DNA of 64,000 bases from Balneola sp. MJW-20 (GCF_040811775.1 NZ_JBFNXW010000001.1:1550001-1614000); one strand, 5' to 3'. Numbered from the stretch's first letter, positions 8,908 to 18,736 are shown. Notes: generated from the sequence alone by a model not told the origin. Numbers and translations are program-made.

Positions 8908-11141
8908 TGAATTGAATTTACAGGCCTGCCATCTGCATTGGCCGCCCAGTTCATATTTGGTTCAGGACCCATTTTAAAGTGTAGTACACCGCCACTCATG
9001 ATCTCATCATGAGTGATATAGCTTCTCTCCAGCGGCAGACCATTCAGGGTTGCTGACTGAATGTATATATTTTCATCCGTTAGTTCACCAGCCTCTATCC
9101 TGAAGCTGTTTCCTGCGGGCAGGGTGATCTCGGACATTTCAAGGTCCGGGCTACCGATCACGTAAATTCCAGTCGCCGGATTTACGGGGTATAGACCCAT
9201 AGCCGAAAATACATACCAAGCCGACATCTGTCCGCAGTCTTCGTTTCCGCTGAGCCCCTCCGGACCCGTGGTATAGAGGCTGTCCATGATCTGCTGTACC
9301 CGGTGCTGGGTCTTCCATGGCATACCTGCATAGTTATACAAATAAGCTATATGATGACTGGGCTCATTGCCGTGCGCATACTGCCCGATCATTCCTGAGA
9401 TATCAGGAGATACATCTTCACCGGTCAATAGTGACGGCATAGCGTACATGGAATCAAGGCGCTGAACAAATGCCTCTTCTCCCCCCATTAGCTCTATGAG
9501 CCCTCTCACGTCCTGAGGAACAAACCAGCTATGCTGCCATGCATTGCCCTCGGTATAATCATTGTTGATACGGTGGTTTGCTCGTAATGGATCAAACGGA
9601 TCCACCCAACTGCCGTCAGCATTCTTTCCTCTCATAAAACCAGACTGTGGATCGTATAAAGCCTTCCAGCTTTCAGAGCGATCCATATAGTACTCATAGT
9701 CTTCATCATAGCCCAGCAGCTTTGCCATCTGGGCTATGCACCAGTCGTCATAGGCATATTCCAGGGTCTTTGTGACCGACTCCACTTCCAGATCCGAGGG
9801 AATATATCCGTATTCACGATACAGATCGGAGCCTCTAATATCCTGCATGGAACTGGCTTTCATCGCTTCGTAGGCCAGCTCTGCATCAAATCCCCGGAAT
9901 CCCTTAACATACGCATCCAGAATGACCGGGATGGCATGATAGCCGGTCATCGTATTGGTCTCATTTCCATGCAGTTCCCAGACCGGCAGCAATCCCGTTT
10001 CCTGATAGAAATCCAGCATAGTCTTGATCATATCATTTATACGATCTGCATCTGACAAGGTCAGCAAGGGATGTTCTGCACGGAAAGTATCCCATAAAGA
10101 GAAGATCGTATATCGCTGATAGGTACTGTCGGTGTAGGTGGATGCATCTCCGCCCCTGAATTGATGATCAGTGTCAGAGAACATGACCGGTGCAAGCTTG
10201 GTGTGATAGAGAGAAGTATAAAACTTGGTCATAACCTCTTTATCACCCTTCACACGAATTCCGGAAAGCGCTCTATCCCAGTTCATTTCTGCAAATAGTG
10301 CCGCTTCATCAAAATCCCACCCGGATTCCGTTTCCAGATTTGCAACAGCTCCATCAACCGAAACACCGGAGATAGCTACTTTTACTAGCAGTTCTTCTCC
10401 TGCTTTCTCAAAACTCAATGGCAGCCTGATGTTTGACCCATCATGTACTGAGGCCGAACGCAGGACGGAGTCTACTAATGCCGGTTCCATCTCAAAGGGG
10501 CGACTGAAATCCATGGCAAAAAACACTTTCTGGTCTCTGGCCCATCCTCGTGAAAAACGATATCCTACCAACCGGGTTTGGCTTAGTTGTTCAGCCTGAG
10601 CTCTGATGGTATTGTCCCAGTTGAGTGAAAAACCAAGATCAACGATCAGCTTTTGCTGCTCATATTCAGGATATTTAAAGCGATAGTAAGCCACTCTTTC
10701 CGTCGCCGTCATCTCGGCATTTATCTCCTGATCCTTCAGCAGTACCGAATAATAGCCCGGCCTTGCTTTCTCATAACGATGACTAAAAGAAGATGCATAA
10801 TTTCTTTTTCCCTCGTACCTGGATGAAGAAAAAGGATCATAACTACCCTGCCATGGCATGAGTATGATATCATTAAGATCACCAATACCGGTTCCGCTCA
10901 GATGAGTCTGGGCAAATCCGGTGATCAGGCTATCAGAATAATGATACCCGGAGGTCCAGTCCCAGCCCGAAGTTCCGTTTACCGGTCCGGCCTGTATCAT
11001 ACCAAAAGGAACCGTTGCGGATGGGTGTGTGTGCCCGTGTGCCCCGGTTCCTATAAACACATCCACATATTCATTGGGGATCTCAGGTCCTACACAAGAT
11101 GAAAGGACCATAAGTGGCAGCAAGAGCAGGCTTTTTTTCAT
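8904..11141 (-). CDS. GH92 alpha-mannosidase, lipoprotein
   Basis: A 745-aa glycoside hydrolase family 92 enzyme: Ca2+-dependent, inverting exo-alpha-mannosidases acting on alpha-1,2/1,3/1,4/1,6 linkages. The N-terminal lipobox VLSSC (Cys16) predicts surface or periplasmic anchoring. Family signatures are FIGTGAHGHTHPSATVPFGM (about 29-48), GYHYSDSLITGFAQTHLSGTG, then SLWDTFRAEHPL and GNEDCGQMSAWYVFSAMGLYP. Length is usual. It starts 7 bp after rdgB and is translationally coupled to GH47. It probably does the bulk mannose removal for this operon. Confidence 0.95.
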   Translation of the reverse strand: MKKSLLLLPLMVLSSCVGPEIPNEYVDVFIGTGAHGHTHPSATVPFGMIQAGPVNGTSGWDWTSGYHYSDSLITGFAQTHLSGTGIGDLNDIILMPWQGSYDPFSSSRYEGKRNYASSFSHRYEKARPGYYSVLLKDQEINAEMTATERVAYYRFKYPEYEQQKLIVDLGFSLNWDNTIRAQAEQLSQTRLVGYRFSRGWARDQKVFFAMDFSRPFEMEPALVDSVLRSASVHDGSNIRLPLSFEKAGEELLVKVAISGVSVDGAVANLETESGWDFDEAALFAEMNWDRALSGIRVKGDKEVMTKFYTSLYHTKLAPVMFSDTDHQFRGGDASTYTDSTYQRYTIFSLWDTFRAEHPLLTLSDADRINDMIKTMLDFYQETGLLPVWELHGNETNTMTGYHAIPVILDAYVKGFRGFDAELAYEAMKASSMQDIRGSDLYREYGYIPSDLEVESVTKTLEYAYDDWCIAQMAKLLGYDEDYEYYMDRSESWKALYDPQSGFMRGKNADGSWVDPFDPLRANHRINNDYTEGNAWQHSWFVPQDVRGLIELMGGEEAFVQRLDSMYAMPSLLTGEDVSPDISGMIGQYAHGNEPSHHIAYLYNYAGMPWKTQHRVQQIMDSLYTTGPEGLSGNEDCGQMSAWYVFSAMGLYPVNPATGIYVIGSPDLEMSEITLPAGNSFRIEAGELTDENIYIQSATLNGLPLERSYITHDEIMSGGVLHFKMGPEPNMNWAANADGRPVNSIQ

Positions 11142-11148
11142 GACTTCA

Positions 11149-11724
11149 CTATTTTAAATATTCAATCAGTTTCTGAATGGCTCTTCCCCGGTGACTAATA
11201 CGGTTCTTAACCTCTGAATCCAGTTCTGCAAAAGTACGCTCATAGCCTTCCGGCATAAAGACGGGATCATATCCGAAACCTTTGTCTCCTTTTTCTTCCC
11301 GAATGATCTGCCCGGGACAAATACCTTCAAATACTTCCTCCAGGGAGTCGTGAACCAGTGCGACTGCCGTTCTGAACCGTGCTCTGCGGTTACTCTTTCC
11401 ATCCATTTCGGATAATAATTTACGGACATTATCCCCGTATGTGGCATCTTCTCCGGCATACCGGGCTGAGTATACCCCCGGTGCTCCAGCCAGTGCATCC
11501 ACTTCGAGACCCGTATCATCTGAGACAGCCGGTAACCCGGTCATTGCTGACACATAACGAGCTTTCTTTAGCGCATTTCCTTCGAGGGTATCTTTATCTT
11601 CCACAACTTCTTCCAGTTCGGGGAAGTCCAGCGCAGATAATAAATCTATACCCAGCGGCCTGAGAAGGTCTCTGAGCTCTTCGATCTTGTGTTTATTCCG
11701 GGAGGCAAGAACCAGTCTCTTCAT
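11149..11724 (-). CDS. rdgB: dITP/XTP pyrophosphatase (RdgB/HAM1)
   Basis: A house-cleaning enzyme that hydrolyses non-canonical purine triphosphates (dITP, XTP) to monophosphates. The 191-aa protein has the N-terminal LASRNKHKIEEL (about 4-15), SDDTGLEVDALAGAPGVYSA (about 67-86) with the catalytic Asp, GYDPVF and the terminal SHRGRA. I chose the ATG at 11724, which makes the protein start MKRLVLASRN as in the family. A longer frame runs into the kinase gene upstream. It sits between a PfkB kinase and the mannosidase genes with 7-13 bp gaps. Confidence 0.93.
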   Translation of the reverse strand: MKRLVLASRNKHKIEELRDLLRPLGIDLLSALDFPELEEVVEDKDTLEGNALKKARYVSAMTGLPAVSDDTGLEVDALAGAPGVYSARYAGEDATYGDNVRKLLSEMDGKSNRRARFRTAVALVHDSLEEVFEGICPGQIIREEKGDKGFGYDPVFMPEGYERTFAELDSEVKNRISHRGRAIQKLIEYLK

Positions 11725-11737
11725 ACTCGGCAATGAT

Positions 11738-12733
11738 TTATTTGATCTTATGCAGTACTTCCTGGGCTTCATGCCAGGCGAGTCGGGGACCATACTGGGC
11801 TACGATCCTGGAGCTGGCCAGGCTGGCCAGTTTGCCTGCACCGGCATACCCCATATCATGGGTGATTCCATACAAAAATGCTCCTGCATACATGTCTCCG
11901 GCTCCATTGGTATCCACTGCTTTGGTTTGATAGGGTTCAATATCAATGAACGTATCCCCGTCAAAGATCATCGCACCATTAGCTCCCTGAGTGATCACAA
12001 ATTTTTTCGCATCCTGTTTCAGTGCCTCCCGGGCTTCCACGATATTATCCGTGCCTGTAAACACTAAAGCTTCCTTTTCATTACAAAACAGCAGGTCAAC
12101 AGAAGCACCGATCACGTCCCGGAAACGCTCCGTAAACAATTCCACCATAGACGGATCTGAAAGCGTAAGGGCAGTTTTGATGCTATTTTCCTCAGCCAGC
12201 TTTTTGGTCATCTTCATAGCCTCATGTCCCGCATCCGTAGCCACCAGGTATCCTTCTATATAAACATATTCTGAATCTTTGATCGCGTATTCATCGATCT
12301 CTTTAACTGACAATTCAGAAGTAATACCCAGATAGGTATTCATGGTACGTTCGGCATCCTCTGTGATCATAACCAGGCATTTACCGGTAATTCCTTCTGG
12401 GCGTTCTTCATCATCCAGATTCGTTTTGATACCGGCTTCCTTCATATCGTTAAGGTAGAAGTCACCAAACTGGTCATTTGCCACTTTACAACTGTAATAG
12501 GCTTTTCCACCAAATTGCGAAACAGCGATCACGGTATTCGCCGCAGATCCTCCTGACTTCATTTCCGCATCATTATGATCAATATCTTTGATAAGCTTAT
12601 GCTGACGATCTTCATCTACCAGGGTCATGACACCCTTCTCAACATTATGTTCCTTGATAAACTGATCTTCTACGGTAAACTCGAAATCCACCAGAGCATT
12701 ACCGATGCCGTAAACGTTATACTTCTTCTTCAT
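11738..12733 (-). CDS. PfkB-family kinase, adenosine-kinase-like
   Basis: A 331-aa ribokinase-fold kinase. GSAANTVIAVSQFGG (about 62-76) is the N-terminal PfkB signature, and DTNGAGDMYAGAFLYGI (about 284-300) is the C-terminal one with the catalytic Asp and anion hole. The DTNGAGD form and the VDFEFTVEDQFI opening are typical of bacterial proteins annotated as adenosine kinase. Sugar kinases of the same family remain possible, notably because mannose/GlcNAc-releasing genes follow downstream. It probably heads the minus-strand run that includes rdgB. Confidence 0.82.
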   Translation of the reverse strand: MKKKYNVYGIGNALVDFEFTVEDQFIKEHNVEKGVMTLVDEDRQHKLIKDIDHNDAEMKSGGSAANTVIAVSQFGGKAYYSCKVANDQFGDFYLNDMKEAGIKTNLDDEERPEGITGKCLVMITEDAERTMNTYLGITSELSVKEIDEYAIKDSEYVYIEGYLVATDAGHEAMKMTKKLAEENSIKTALTLSDPSMVELFTERFRDVIGASVDLLFCNEKEALVFTGTDNIVEAREALKQDAKKFVITQGANGAMIFDGDTFIDIEPYQTKAVDTNGAGDMYAGAFLYGITHDMGYAGAGKLASLASSRIVAQYGPRLAWHEAQEVLHKIK

Positions 12734-12933
12734 GAATAATATCTGTATTTAAATTTCTGAACCGGAAAGTAAGGACCACACCTCAGCTTTAAAAGGAGAG
12801 CGGAGGGAATTTGAAATTTAGATTGATGATCCGGTTACAGAGTATCGGCACAGTAACTTTCACCTTCTCGCTTCTAAAGCTGCCTCAATATTAATACAGA
12901 CATCAAAATGTCGTTTCACTTTTCACAATTAAA

Positions 12934-12965
12934 CAAAAAAGGCCCCTCCTTTCGGAAGAGCCTTG
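12934..12965 (-). terminator. intrinsic terminator of the subtilase gene
   Basis: On the minus strand AAGGCTCTTCC-GAAA-GGAGGGGCCTT is followed by a T-tract, about 27 bp after the protease stop codon. It separates this gene from the kinase operon. Confidence 0.85.
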
Positions 12966-12991
12966 TTACCAATACCAATATGGAACCCTGA

Positions 12992-14206
12992 TCAATGCAC
13001 AATGATCGGGTCTGCATTTCCATCCGGATCACCGTTTACGGTCCCATCTGTGGATGGATTCCCTAAAAGCAGGACTCCTGCTGCATGCGGTGCAGCCATA
13101 GAAGTACCATTTAGTGTAGCATAGCCCCCATTTCTGTAAGTGGACAGAATTCCTGTACCCGGTGCACAATAATCTACCGGAGGATTACCATAGTTGGAAT
13201 ATGATGCCCAGTTATCACTGCTGTTCATCGCTGAAATGGTGTATACATTATTGCCATTTGCCGATGCCGGTGATCTGTTGTTAGCATCTGTGCTTTCGTT
13301 ACCTGCGGCTAGCACGAATTTTACACCCCCTGAAGATGCACCTTCTACGGCGTCATTCAGTGCCTGGGAAAATGGTCCGCCCAGACTCATATTGGCAACA
13401 TCACCGGCATTGCCGTTAGCAGCAACATGGTCAACACCACCAATAACACCGGAGTAAGATCCGGATCCACGGCTGTCGAGCACTTTAACAGGAATAACAG
13501 TTGCACCTGCAGCGACACCGATCACACCCGTAGAATTGTCTATAGCGGCAATGGTACCTGCAACATGAGTTCCATGTCCGTCACCATCATCCAGTGATCT
13601 ACCATCTTTTCCTGAGGTAAATGCATTAAATCCTCTGGAAGCATCAACGTTTAGGTCAGGATGGTCCAGATCCACACCGGAATCCAGTATCCACGCCACA
13701 TTGCTTCCGGTGTACGTTACTCCACCGTTCACACGGGTGATACCGTATGGAGTTTCCTGACCGGATCCTCCGTCGTCACCACCGCCTCCGCCATCACAGG
13801 GACCTCCGTTCGGAGTACCACATGGTGGAGCAAAAGTTACGATCCTGTCCTGCTCGATGTATTCAACCACATCCAGCATTTTCAGTCTTTCAGCCTGTTC
13901 AGGCGTCAAGGTTGCAGTAAAACCGGCAATTGCATGATCATAATAAGTGATCACATTGTCACGGCTGATACCGGCTTCCTGAAGTACACTGCTTCTTACT
14001 TCATCGATCTCATTCGCCTTTCCAAGCTGAAATGGATTATCCGCTGTACTTCGAAGTTTAACTATGTATTGGTTCTCTATATTCGTCGCTATATCAGGCG
14101 ACGTAGAGGTCTCTTCCGTAGTATTTGTAACATTCTGACATGCTGTAGATACCAACGCAATCACCAGTGCCCAAGAACTTAATTTTAGTAGTAGTTTATA
14201 TCTCAT
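12992..14206 (-). CDS. S8 subtilisin-like serine protease with I9 propeptide, lipoprotein-type signal
   Basis: A 404-aa secreted subtilase. The signal peptide ends at a lipobox-like VSTAC (Cys23). An I9 inhibitor/propeptide follows (about 46-125), then a Gly/Asp-rich linker (about 129-150) and the catalytic domain. The triad is Asp175 (AWILDSGVD), His211 (GHGTHVAGT) and Ser369 (NGTSMAAPHAAG). The protein ends soon after the Ser motif with a short Asp/Asn-rich tail and no sorting domain. It is probably an extracellular general protease. It is not linked in an operon with neighbours. Confidence 0.92.
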   Translation of the reverse strand: MRYKLLLKLSSWALVIALVSTACQNVTNTTEETSTSPDIATNIENQYIVKLRSTADNPFQLGKANEIDEVRSSVLQEAGISRDNVITYYDHAIAGFTATLTPEQAERLKMLDVVEYIEQDRIVTFAPPCGTPNGGPCDGGGGGDDGGSGQETPYGITRVNGGVTYTGSNVAWILDSGVDLDHPDLNVDASRGFNAFTSGKDGRSLDDGDGHGTHVAGTIAAIDNSTGVIGVAAGATVIPVKVLDSRGSGSYSGVIGGVDHVAANGNAGDVANMSLGGPFSQALNDAVEGASSGGVKFVLAAGNESTDANNRSPASANGNNVYTISAMNSSDNWASYSNYGNPPVDYCAPGTGILSTYRNGGYATLNGTSMAAPHAAGVLLLGNPSTDGTVNGDPDGNADPIIVH

Positions 14207-14429
14207 AATGATCTTCTCGTTTACATTATTATGTCCGTAATTGGAACTCGTTTACAATAATTAACAAGAAGGAAGAGTGCAAAAAGATTTTTTCACTCAT
14301 TTCTCGCTGGTAGCATTGATCTTATTTCAGAATCTTAACTGATCTGCCGGTAACAGGACCTCCGCTTTTACCGACTATAATCCGGGTAACAAGCTTCCTG
14401 CATAATTCTATTCTCCCTATATTCGACCC

Positions 14430-15068
14430 ATGAATTCATTCAGATCATATCTGACTTCCAGACTTGCTGAACCTCTTCCGGGAAGAGAAGCCCAGAGCCG
14501 TATGGCTCCCGAACCGGTCAACGGATTACGTCCAAAACGCCTCTATCATCCTGAAAATGATAGCTACAGGAACAGCAGTGTCCTGGTCCCATTGATCGAA
14601 AAAGATGAAGAGATCTGGCTGATACTGACTCTCCGTACAACCGGCATAAAACATGGAGGACAGATCAGTTTTCCGGGAGGAGGAAGAGAGGGGGATGAGA
14701 CCCATGAAGAAACAGCTCTTCGGGAGGCCCATGAGGAGATCGGATTGATTACGGAGCAGGCCGAAATTATAGGGCATCTTACCCCTTTATATGTTAATCA
14801 TTCCGATAATATGGTGACCCCAGTTGTGGCTTTTCTGCAGGAAGACCAGGATTTCAGCCCTAATCCAAATGAAGTGGATGAAGTGATCCGGGTCACACTT
14901 GATCAGCTGATAAACGATGAGAATCTATCCCGTGATGAATGGGATCTGAGCGGAATGTCATTCCATGTGCCTTACTGGGACGTTCATCATGTACCGTTAT
15001 GGGGTGCTACTGCGATGATGCTTAATGAACTCATCGAACTTTACCACCATTACCTCGGGGAGAGTTAA
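14430..15068 (+). CDS. NUDIX hydrolase, CoA pyrophosphatase type (NudL-like)
   Basis: A 212-aa NUDIX protein that probably hydrolyses CoA and its derivatives to 3',5'-ADP and phosphopantetheine. LTLRTTGIKHGGQISFPGGG (about 67-86) is the NudL/CoAse signature leading into the NUDIX box G-x5-E-x7-REAHEEIG (about 86-108), which is complete. A downstream VNHSDNMVTPVVAFL also fits the family. It overlaps the convergent oxidoreductase gene by 4 bp at the 3' end. Confidence 0.9.
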   Translation: MNSFRSYLTSRLAEPLPGREAQSRMAPEPVNGLRPKRLYHPENDSYRNSSVLVPLIEKDEEIWLILTLRTTGIKHGGQISFPGGGREGDETHEETALREAHEEIGLITEQAEIIGHLTPLYVNHSDNMVTPVVAFLQEDQDFSPNPNEVDEVIRVTLDQLINDENLSRDEWDLSGMSFHVPYWDVHHVPLWGATAMMLNELIELYHHYLGES

Positions 15069-16174
15069 AGTCCGGTAAGCTTATCTGCAGCCTCTTTTCC
15101 AAGCTGCATTCCTAATGCCACACCCATACCGCTTAAACCGGCCGCAACCACCGTGCGGTCTGTCAAAGACCGAAGGTATGGACTCTTTGTCGGACTAAAG
15201 CCCATAATTCCGGACCACTGTTGTTCGATTTCCCAATGATCCGAGATCTTAAGTACCTCATTGGTAAATCGGATCAACTCATCTTTGATCTTTCCATTGA
15301 TCCCAAATTCAGAGGTAAATTCAGTATCCTTATCCAGATTTCTGGCTCCTCCCATCAGCAAGCGGTCTCCAATATTTCTGAAATAATAGTAGCCTTTATC
15401 ATAGTGAAAAGTGCCTTTCCATTTCAGGTCAGAGATTGGTCTGCTGACAAAAACCTGTCCTCTGCAGGGAGTGATCTCCAGATCCGGTAGTAATGACGAA
15501 GTAAAAGCATTGGTTGCGATCATAAGCTGAGATGCCTTTAAAACCAACCCCTTTTCCACTAAGATCTCCCCCTCTTCAGCTCTGATCTCATTCACTCTGC
15601 AATTCCACCGGAACTCGATCCCGAGGTCCAGATTTTTGGAGTACAGGGTTTTCATCATCTTACCCGGATGCAGGCATCCCTCTCCTTTGATCTTCACTGC
15701 ATCGTATCCCTCAAATGTGTCAATGGTATAGGTTTCTTCCCATCCGGCAGCTTTTTTTACCCACTCATTGAATAATGACAACTGAGCCTTTGCCTTTTTA
15801 AAGGTCTTATGATCAGTAAAGATCTCATAAGCACCCTCTTCCCGATAATCGATAGACCCATCTCCTAAGGTATCTCGTAGTAGCCGCAGGCCACTGATCC
15901 TTCTGCCGATACGCTCTATGATCTTTGCCTCTTCTTCTATACTTCTATCATCAATATGCTCGGTAGGAGAGCCGAAACAGGCAAAACCAGCATTCCGGGT
16001 ACTTGCTCCGAGGGGAAAAAAGCCCCGGTCCACCACCAGGATCCGGCTGCCGGGATTCATTCTTTTATAGAAAAGTGCGGTCGACTGTCCTGTAAGGCCT
16101 CCGCCCACTACGAGCAGATCATAGTCCCGGTCATATAATTCCGATTCCCACCAGGACCTGCTTTCATCGCTCAT
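15065..16174 (-). CDS. FAD-dependent oxidoreductase (DAO family)
   Basis: A 369-aa amine/amino-acid oxidase of the DAO fold. The dinucleotide-binding loop VVGGGLTGQSTALFYKR (about 21-37) opens the FAD domain, followed by STRNAGFACFG, where covalent or close FAD contacts lie in related enzymes. The second FAD segment sits at the C-terminus (VAAGLSGMGVALGMQLG). It resembles gamma-glutamylputrescine oxidase and glycine/D-amino-acid oxidase relatives. Substrate is unresolved. It lies 2 bp after the M20 amidohydrolase stop, so the pair may process an N-acyl or D-amino acid. Confidence 0.82.
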   Translation of the reverse strand: MSDESRSWWESELYDRDYDLLVVGGGLTGQSTALFYKRMNPGSRILVVDRGFFPLGASTRNAGFACFGSPTEHIDDRSIEEEAKIIERIGRRISGLRLLRDTLGDGSIDYREEGAYEIFTDHKTFKKAKAQLSLFNEWVKKAAGWEETYTIDTFEGYDAVKIKGEGCLHPGKMMKTLYSKNLDLGIEFRWNCRVNEIRAEEGEILVEKGLVLKASQLMIATNAFTSSLLPDLEITPCRGQVFVSRPISDLKWKGTFHYDKGYYYFRNIGDRLLMGGARNLDKDTEFTSEFGINGKIKDELIRFTNEVLKISDHWEIEQQWSGIMGFSPTKSPYLRSLTDRTVVAAGLSGMGVALGMQLGKEAADKLTGL

Positions 16175-16176
16175 CC

Positions 16177-17358
16177 TTAATGCTCCATTGCCAGAGTAGC
16201 CATTAACGGGATCGCAACGTCGAAGAAACGGTCATCCACGTTGTATTTAGCATGGTGCCATGGATATTTTGACCCGCTGTCTTCACTGCCGCTACCGACA
16301 AAATAGAAACACCCGGGAAATTCCTGCTGATAAAAAGCGAAATCTTCACCGGCCATGATCGGGCGGTCCATTTCAATGGCATTCACCTTTCCGAATAACT
16401 CTCCCATACTCTCCAGCACATTATGTGCTTCACGGTCGGTATTGATAACAGCAGGATAACCTTTTTTATAATTAAGTTTATAGCTTCCGCCTGCCGAAGA
16501 TGTGATGCCCTTTAAAAGCGAATTCAGCTTCTCTTTTACCAGATCTGCAGTATCAGAATTCAGGGTTCGGACAGTCCCCCATACCTTAACTTTTTCAGGA
16601 ATAATGTTATGTGCAGTTCCGCCCTCAATTCTTCCGATGGTGACTACTACTGCTTCCGTAGGATCTACAAAGCGACTAGCTATGGTCTGCGCTGCATTGA
16701 CGAACTGAGCTGCCAGAACAATAGGGTCAATAGCTTCATGTGCCCTTGCTGCATGCCCCCCTTTACCTATGATCTCAGCCTCAAACTCATCGGTCGCACC
16801 CATCAGCGGCCCTGCCTTAGTTGCGATCGTCCCCGGTTTGTGCATGGGAGAAGTATGTAATCCGTATATGGCGTCGATATCGTGCTGGTGAAGATATCCG
16901 CTTTCTACCAGTAACCTGCCTCCTCCCGGAAGGGTCTCTTCTCCCGGCTGGAATACAAATAAGATCTTGCCTTCAATTTCATCCTTCAGATCACATAATA
17001 CCTTTGCTGTTGCAAGAAGATTAGCTGTATGAGCATCATGCCCGCAACAATGAGCTGCACCCGGATTCCTGGATAGAAAATCTGATTTATGCTCCCCCTC
17101 TTCATTCATGGGAAGAGCATCAATATCAGCACGGAGTGCAATGACCCTTCCGGATTCCTTACCCCCCTCCAATACTCCAATACAACCGGTTTCAAGTGGT
17201 CTTTCAACTTTAATATTCAGTTTTTCGAGTTCTGATACTATAAATTCAGTGGTTTTGAATTCCTGATAGCTAACCTCAGGATGCTGGTGCAGGTACTTTC
17301 TGGTTTCAATGGCTTCCTGTACATATTTCCCTGCTGCCTGCTTAATTTTATCGTACAT
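16177..17358 (-). CDS. M20 family amidohydrolase (N-acyl-amino-acid/hippurate hydrolase type)
   Basis: A 393-aa metallo-amidohydrolase of peptidase family M20D. Metal and active-site motifs visible are RADIDALPMNE (about 75-85), HCCGHDAHTANLL (about 102-114), PGEETLPGGGRLL with the catalytic Glu pair (about 137) and GLHTSPMHKPG. GGHAARAHEAIDP marks the dimerisation domain. No signal peptide, so probably cytoplasmic. It hydrolyses an N-acyl amino acid or related amide. It is the first gene of a two-gene operon with the DAO oxidoreductase. Confidence 0.88.
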   Translation of the reverse strand: MYDKIKQAAGKYVQEAIETRKYLHQHPEVSYQEFKTTEFIVSELEKLNIKVERPLETGCIGVLEGGKESGRVIALRADIDALPMNEEGEHKSDFLSRNPGAAHCCGHDAHTANLLATAKVLCDLKDEIEGKILFVFQPGEETLPGGGRLLVESGYLHQHDIDAIYGLHTSPMHKPGTIATKAGPLMGATDEFEAEIIGKGGHAARAHEAIDPIVLAAQFVNAAQTIASRFVDPTEAVVVTIGRIEGGTAHNIIPEKVKVWGTVRTLNSDTADLVKEKLNSLLKGITSSAGGSYKLNYKKGYPAVINTDREAHNVLESMGELFGKVNAIEMDRPIMAGEDFAFYQQEFPGCFYFVGSGSEDSGSKYPWHHAKYNVDDRFFDVAIPLMATLAMEH

Positions 17359-17419
17359 AATTAGAGAATAATGGGTTTTCAGAAATTATAAGGAATCTAA
17401 TGTAGTAATTGTAACATAA

Positions 17420-17427
17420 TATCTTTG
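17420..17427 (+). promoter_or_regulatory. candidate TAnnTTTG -7 box
   Basis: TATCTTTG lies 38-45 bp before the DUF4097-like ATG and matches the Bacteroidota -7 consensus TAnnTTTG. I do not see a well-spaced -33 TTG, so it stays a candidate. Confidence 0.35.
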
Positions 17428-17464
17428 CCTGCGTAGTCTCTGCAGCAATCACAGACAATAAGAT

Positions 17465-18736
17465 ATGAAGAAACTATCCTGGGAAATTATTATCGCCGGC
17501 TTTTTATTTGTTGGCCTTTCCATTTACCTGATCGAAAAAAATTCACAGAAAACGGAAAAAACAGAGTTTAACCATGCGAGCAGCTTTTCTCAGGAAGACC
17601 TGCAATCCCTTGAAAAACGTATGGTCATTGAACTCGAAAACTTTGAAGCTCTGAAAGAGGATAGTCTGTTCAAAGGACTCGAACAACTTGAAGATCTTGA
17701 GAAGCTGGAAAAGATCAAGCGGATCATGGCTTTCCTTCCCGCTGAAGTTAAAGAAGATCTACAGATGAATATTGATCTTACTATCGACGAGATCGAAAAT
17801 GAATCCTCTTCTGTAAATATAAAGGTCAAAAACGGACAGATCATTATCAACCCAAAGATCACTCAACCTGAGAACGCCTTTTGGAAAATGGAGTCTGCGG
17901 GTGTTTATTCACATTCGGAAAGTTTTGATGCCTCCGATATTCAGTTCACAGACCTTGAATTTCCATATGGTTCCATACAGGTCGTAGGTACGGACGAATC
18001 TTCCGGTAACATCATCGTTCAGGCCTCCGGCGATTTTGGCACCTCTGCAAACCTGGAGGAATTACTGCATACAAAATTCATCATTGAAAACGGGAGAGCC
18101 ATCTACCGGGTAAGCGAAATTAAAGATACTCTGTCCAAAGCCAATGTTACTCTTCAAACTATAGTTAAGATCCCACGCAGAATGGATATTCGGTCTTCTA
18201 CAGGTGGCGGCCATATTGAGGTTAAAGATATTGCCGGCGAGCAGCAGTTAGAAACAGAGGCCGGACATATAACGCTTTCAAACGTCACCGGCCTTATTGA
18301 AGCAAAAACTCTGGGGGGACATATTAAAGCTTATAAAACCAGTGGAAAAGCTGATTTACATACACTTGGGGGACATGTCAGCCTGACCGACTCAGAGTGC
18401 GAAGCCAGCTTGAGATCCGAGGGTGGCAATCTATGGGTATCCAATGTTACCGGACCAGTTAATGCAGTCACCAAAGCCGGAAACATTCAATTGCGTCAAG
18501 GTTCATTAAGCAAAAATATGACCTTGTCAACAGGGACAGGTAACATCGATTTATTATTAGACCCCGGTCTGGCTTTTGATCTGGATCTGAAGGCCCGCGG
18601 TATAGAACTCTCTCCGGTATTCGGACTGGCAAGTACAAAGTCCGGTGGCAGTTTTTCCGGAATGGTAAACAGCGGAGGTCCGTTGATCAAGGCATCCACT
18701 GGTTATGGCACAGTCACCTTAAAAAAGAATGAATAG
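17465..18736 (+). CDS. membrane-anchored DUF4097-like beta-helix (adhesin-type) protein
   Basis: A 423-aa protein with one N-terminal membrane helix (about 6-23), a charged, probably helical segment to about 110, and a long beta-rich domain. Its short repeating pattern, with GGHIEVKDI, AGHITLSNVTG, LGGHIKAYKTSGKADL and LGGHVSLTD at about 15-20 residue spacing, is typical of DUF4097/DUF4098 putative adhesins forming a right-handed beta-helix. It overlaps mnmD by 8 nt. Function unknown; such proteins are often envelope-stress or cell-surface linked. Confidence 0.7.
   Translation: MKKLSWEIIIAGFLFVGLSIYLIEKNSQKTEKTEFNHASSFSQEDLQSLEKRMVIELENFEALKEDSLFKGLEQLEDLEKLEKIKRIMAFLPAEVKEDLQMNIDLTIDEIENESSSVNIKVKNGQIIINPKITQPENAFWKMESAGVYSHSESFDASDIQFTDLEFPYGSIQVVGTDESSGNIIVQASGDFGTSANLEELLHTKFIIENGRAIYRVSEIKDTLSKANVTLQTIVKIPRRMDIRSSTGGGHIEVKDIAGEQQLETEAGHITLSNVTGLIEAKTLGGHIKAYKTSGKADLHTLGGHVSLTDSECEASLRSEGGNLWVSNVTGPVNAVTKAGNIQLRQGSLSKNMTLSTGTGNIDLLLDPGLAFDLDLKARGIELSPVFGLASTKSGGSFSGMVNSGGPLIKASTGYGTVTLKKNE

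Noticed and set aside
14526..14777. Minus-strand open frame within the NUDIX gene
   Set aside because: No motif; the complete NUDIX box is on the plus strand.
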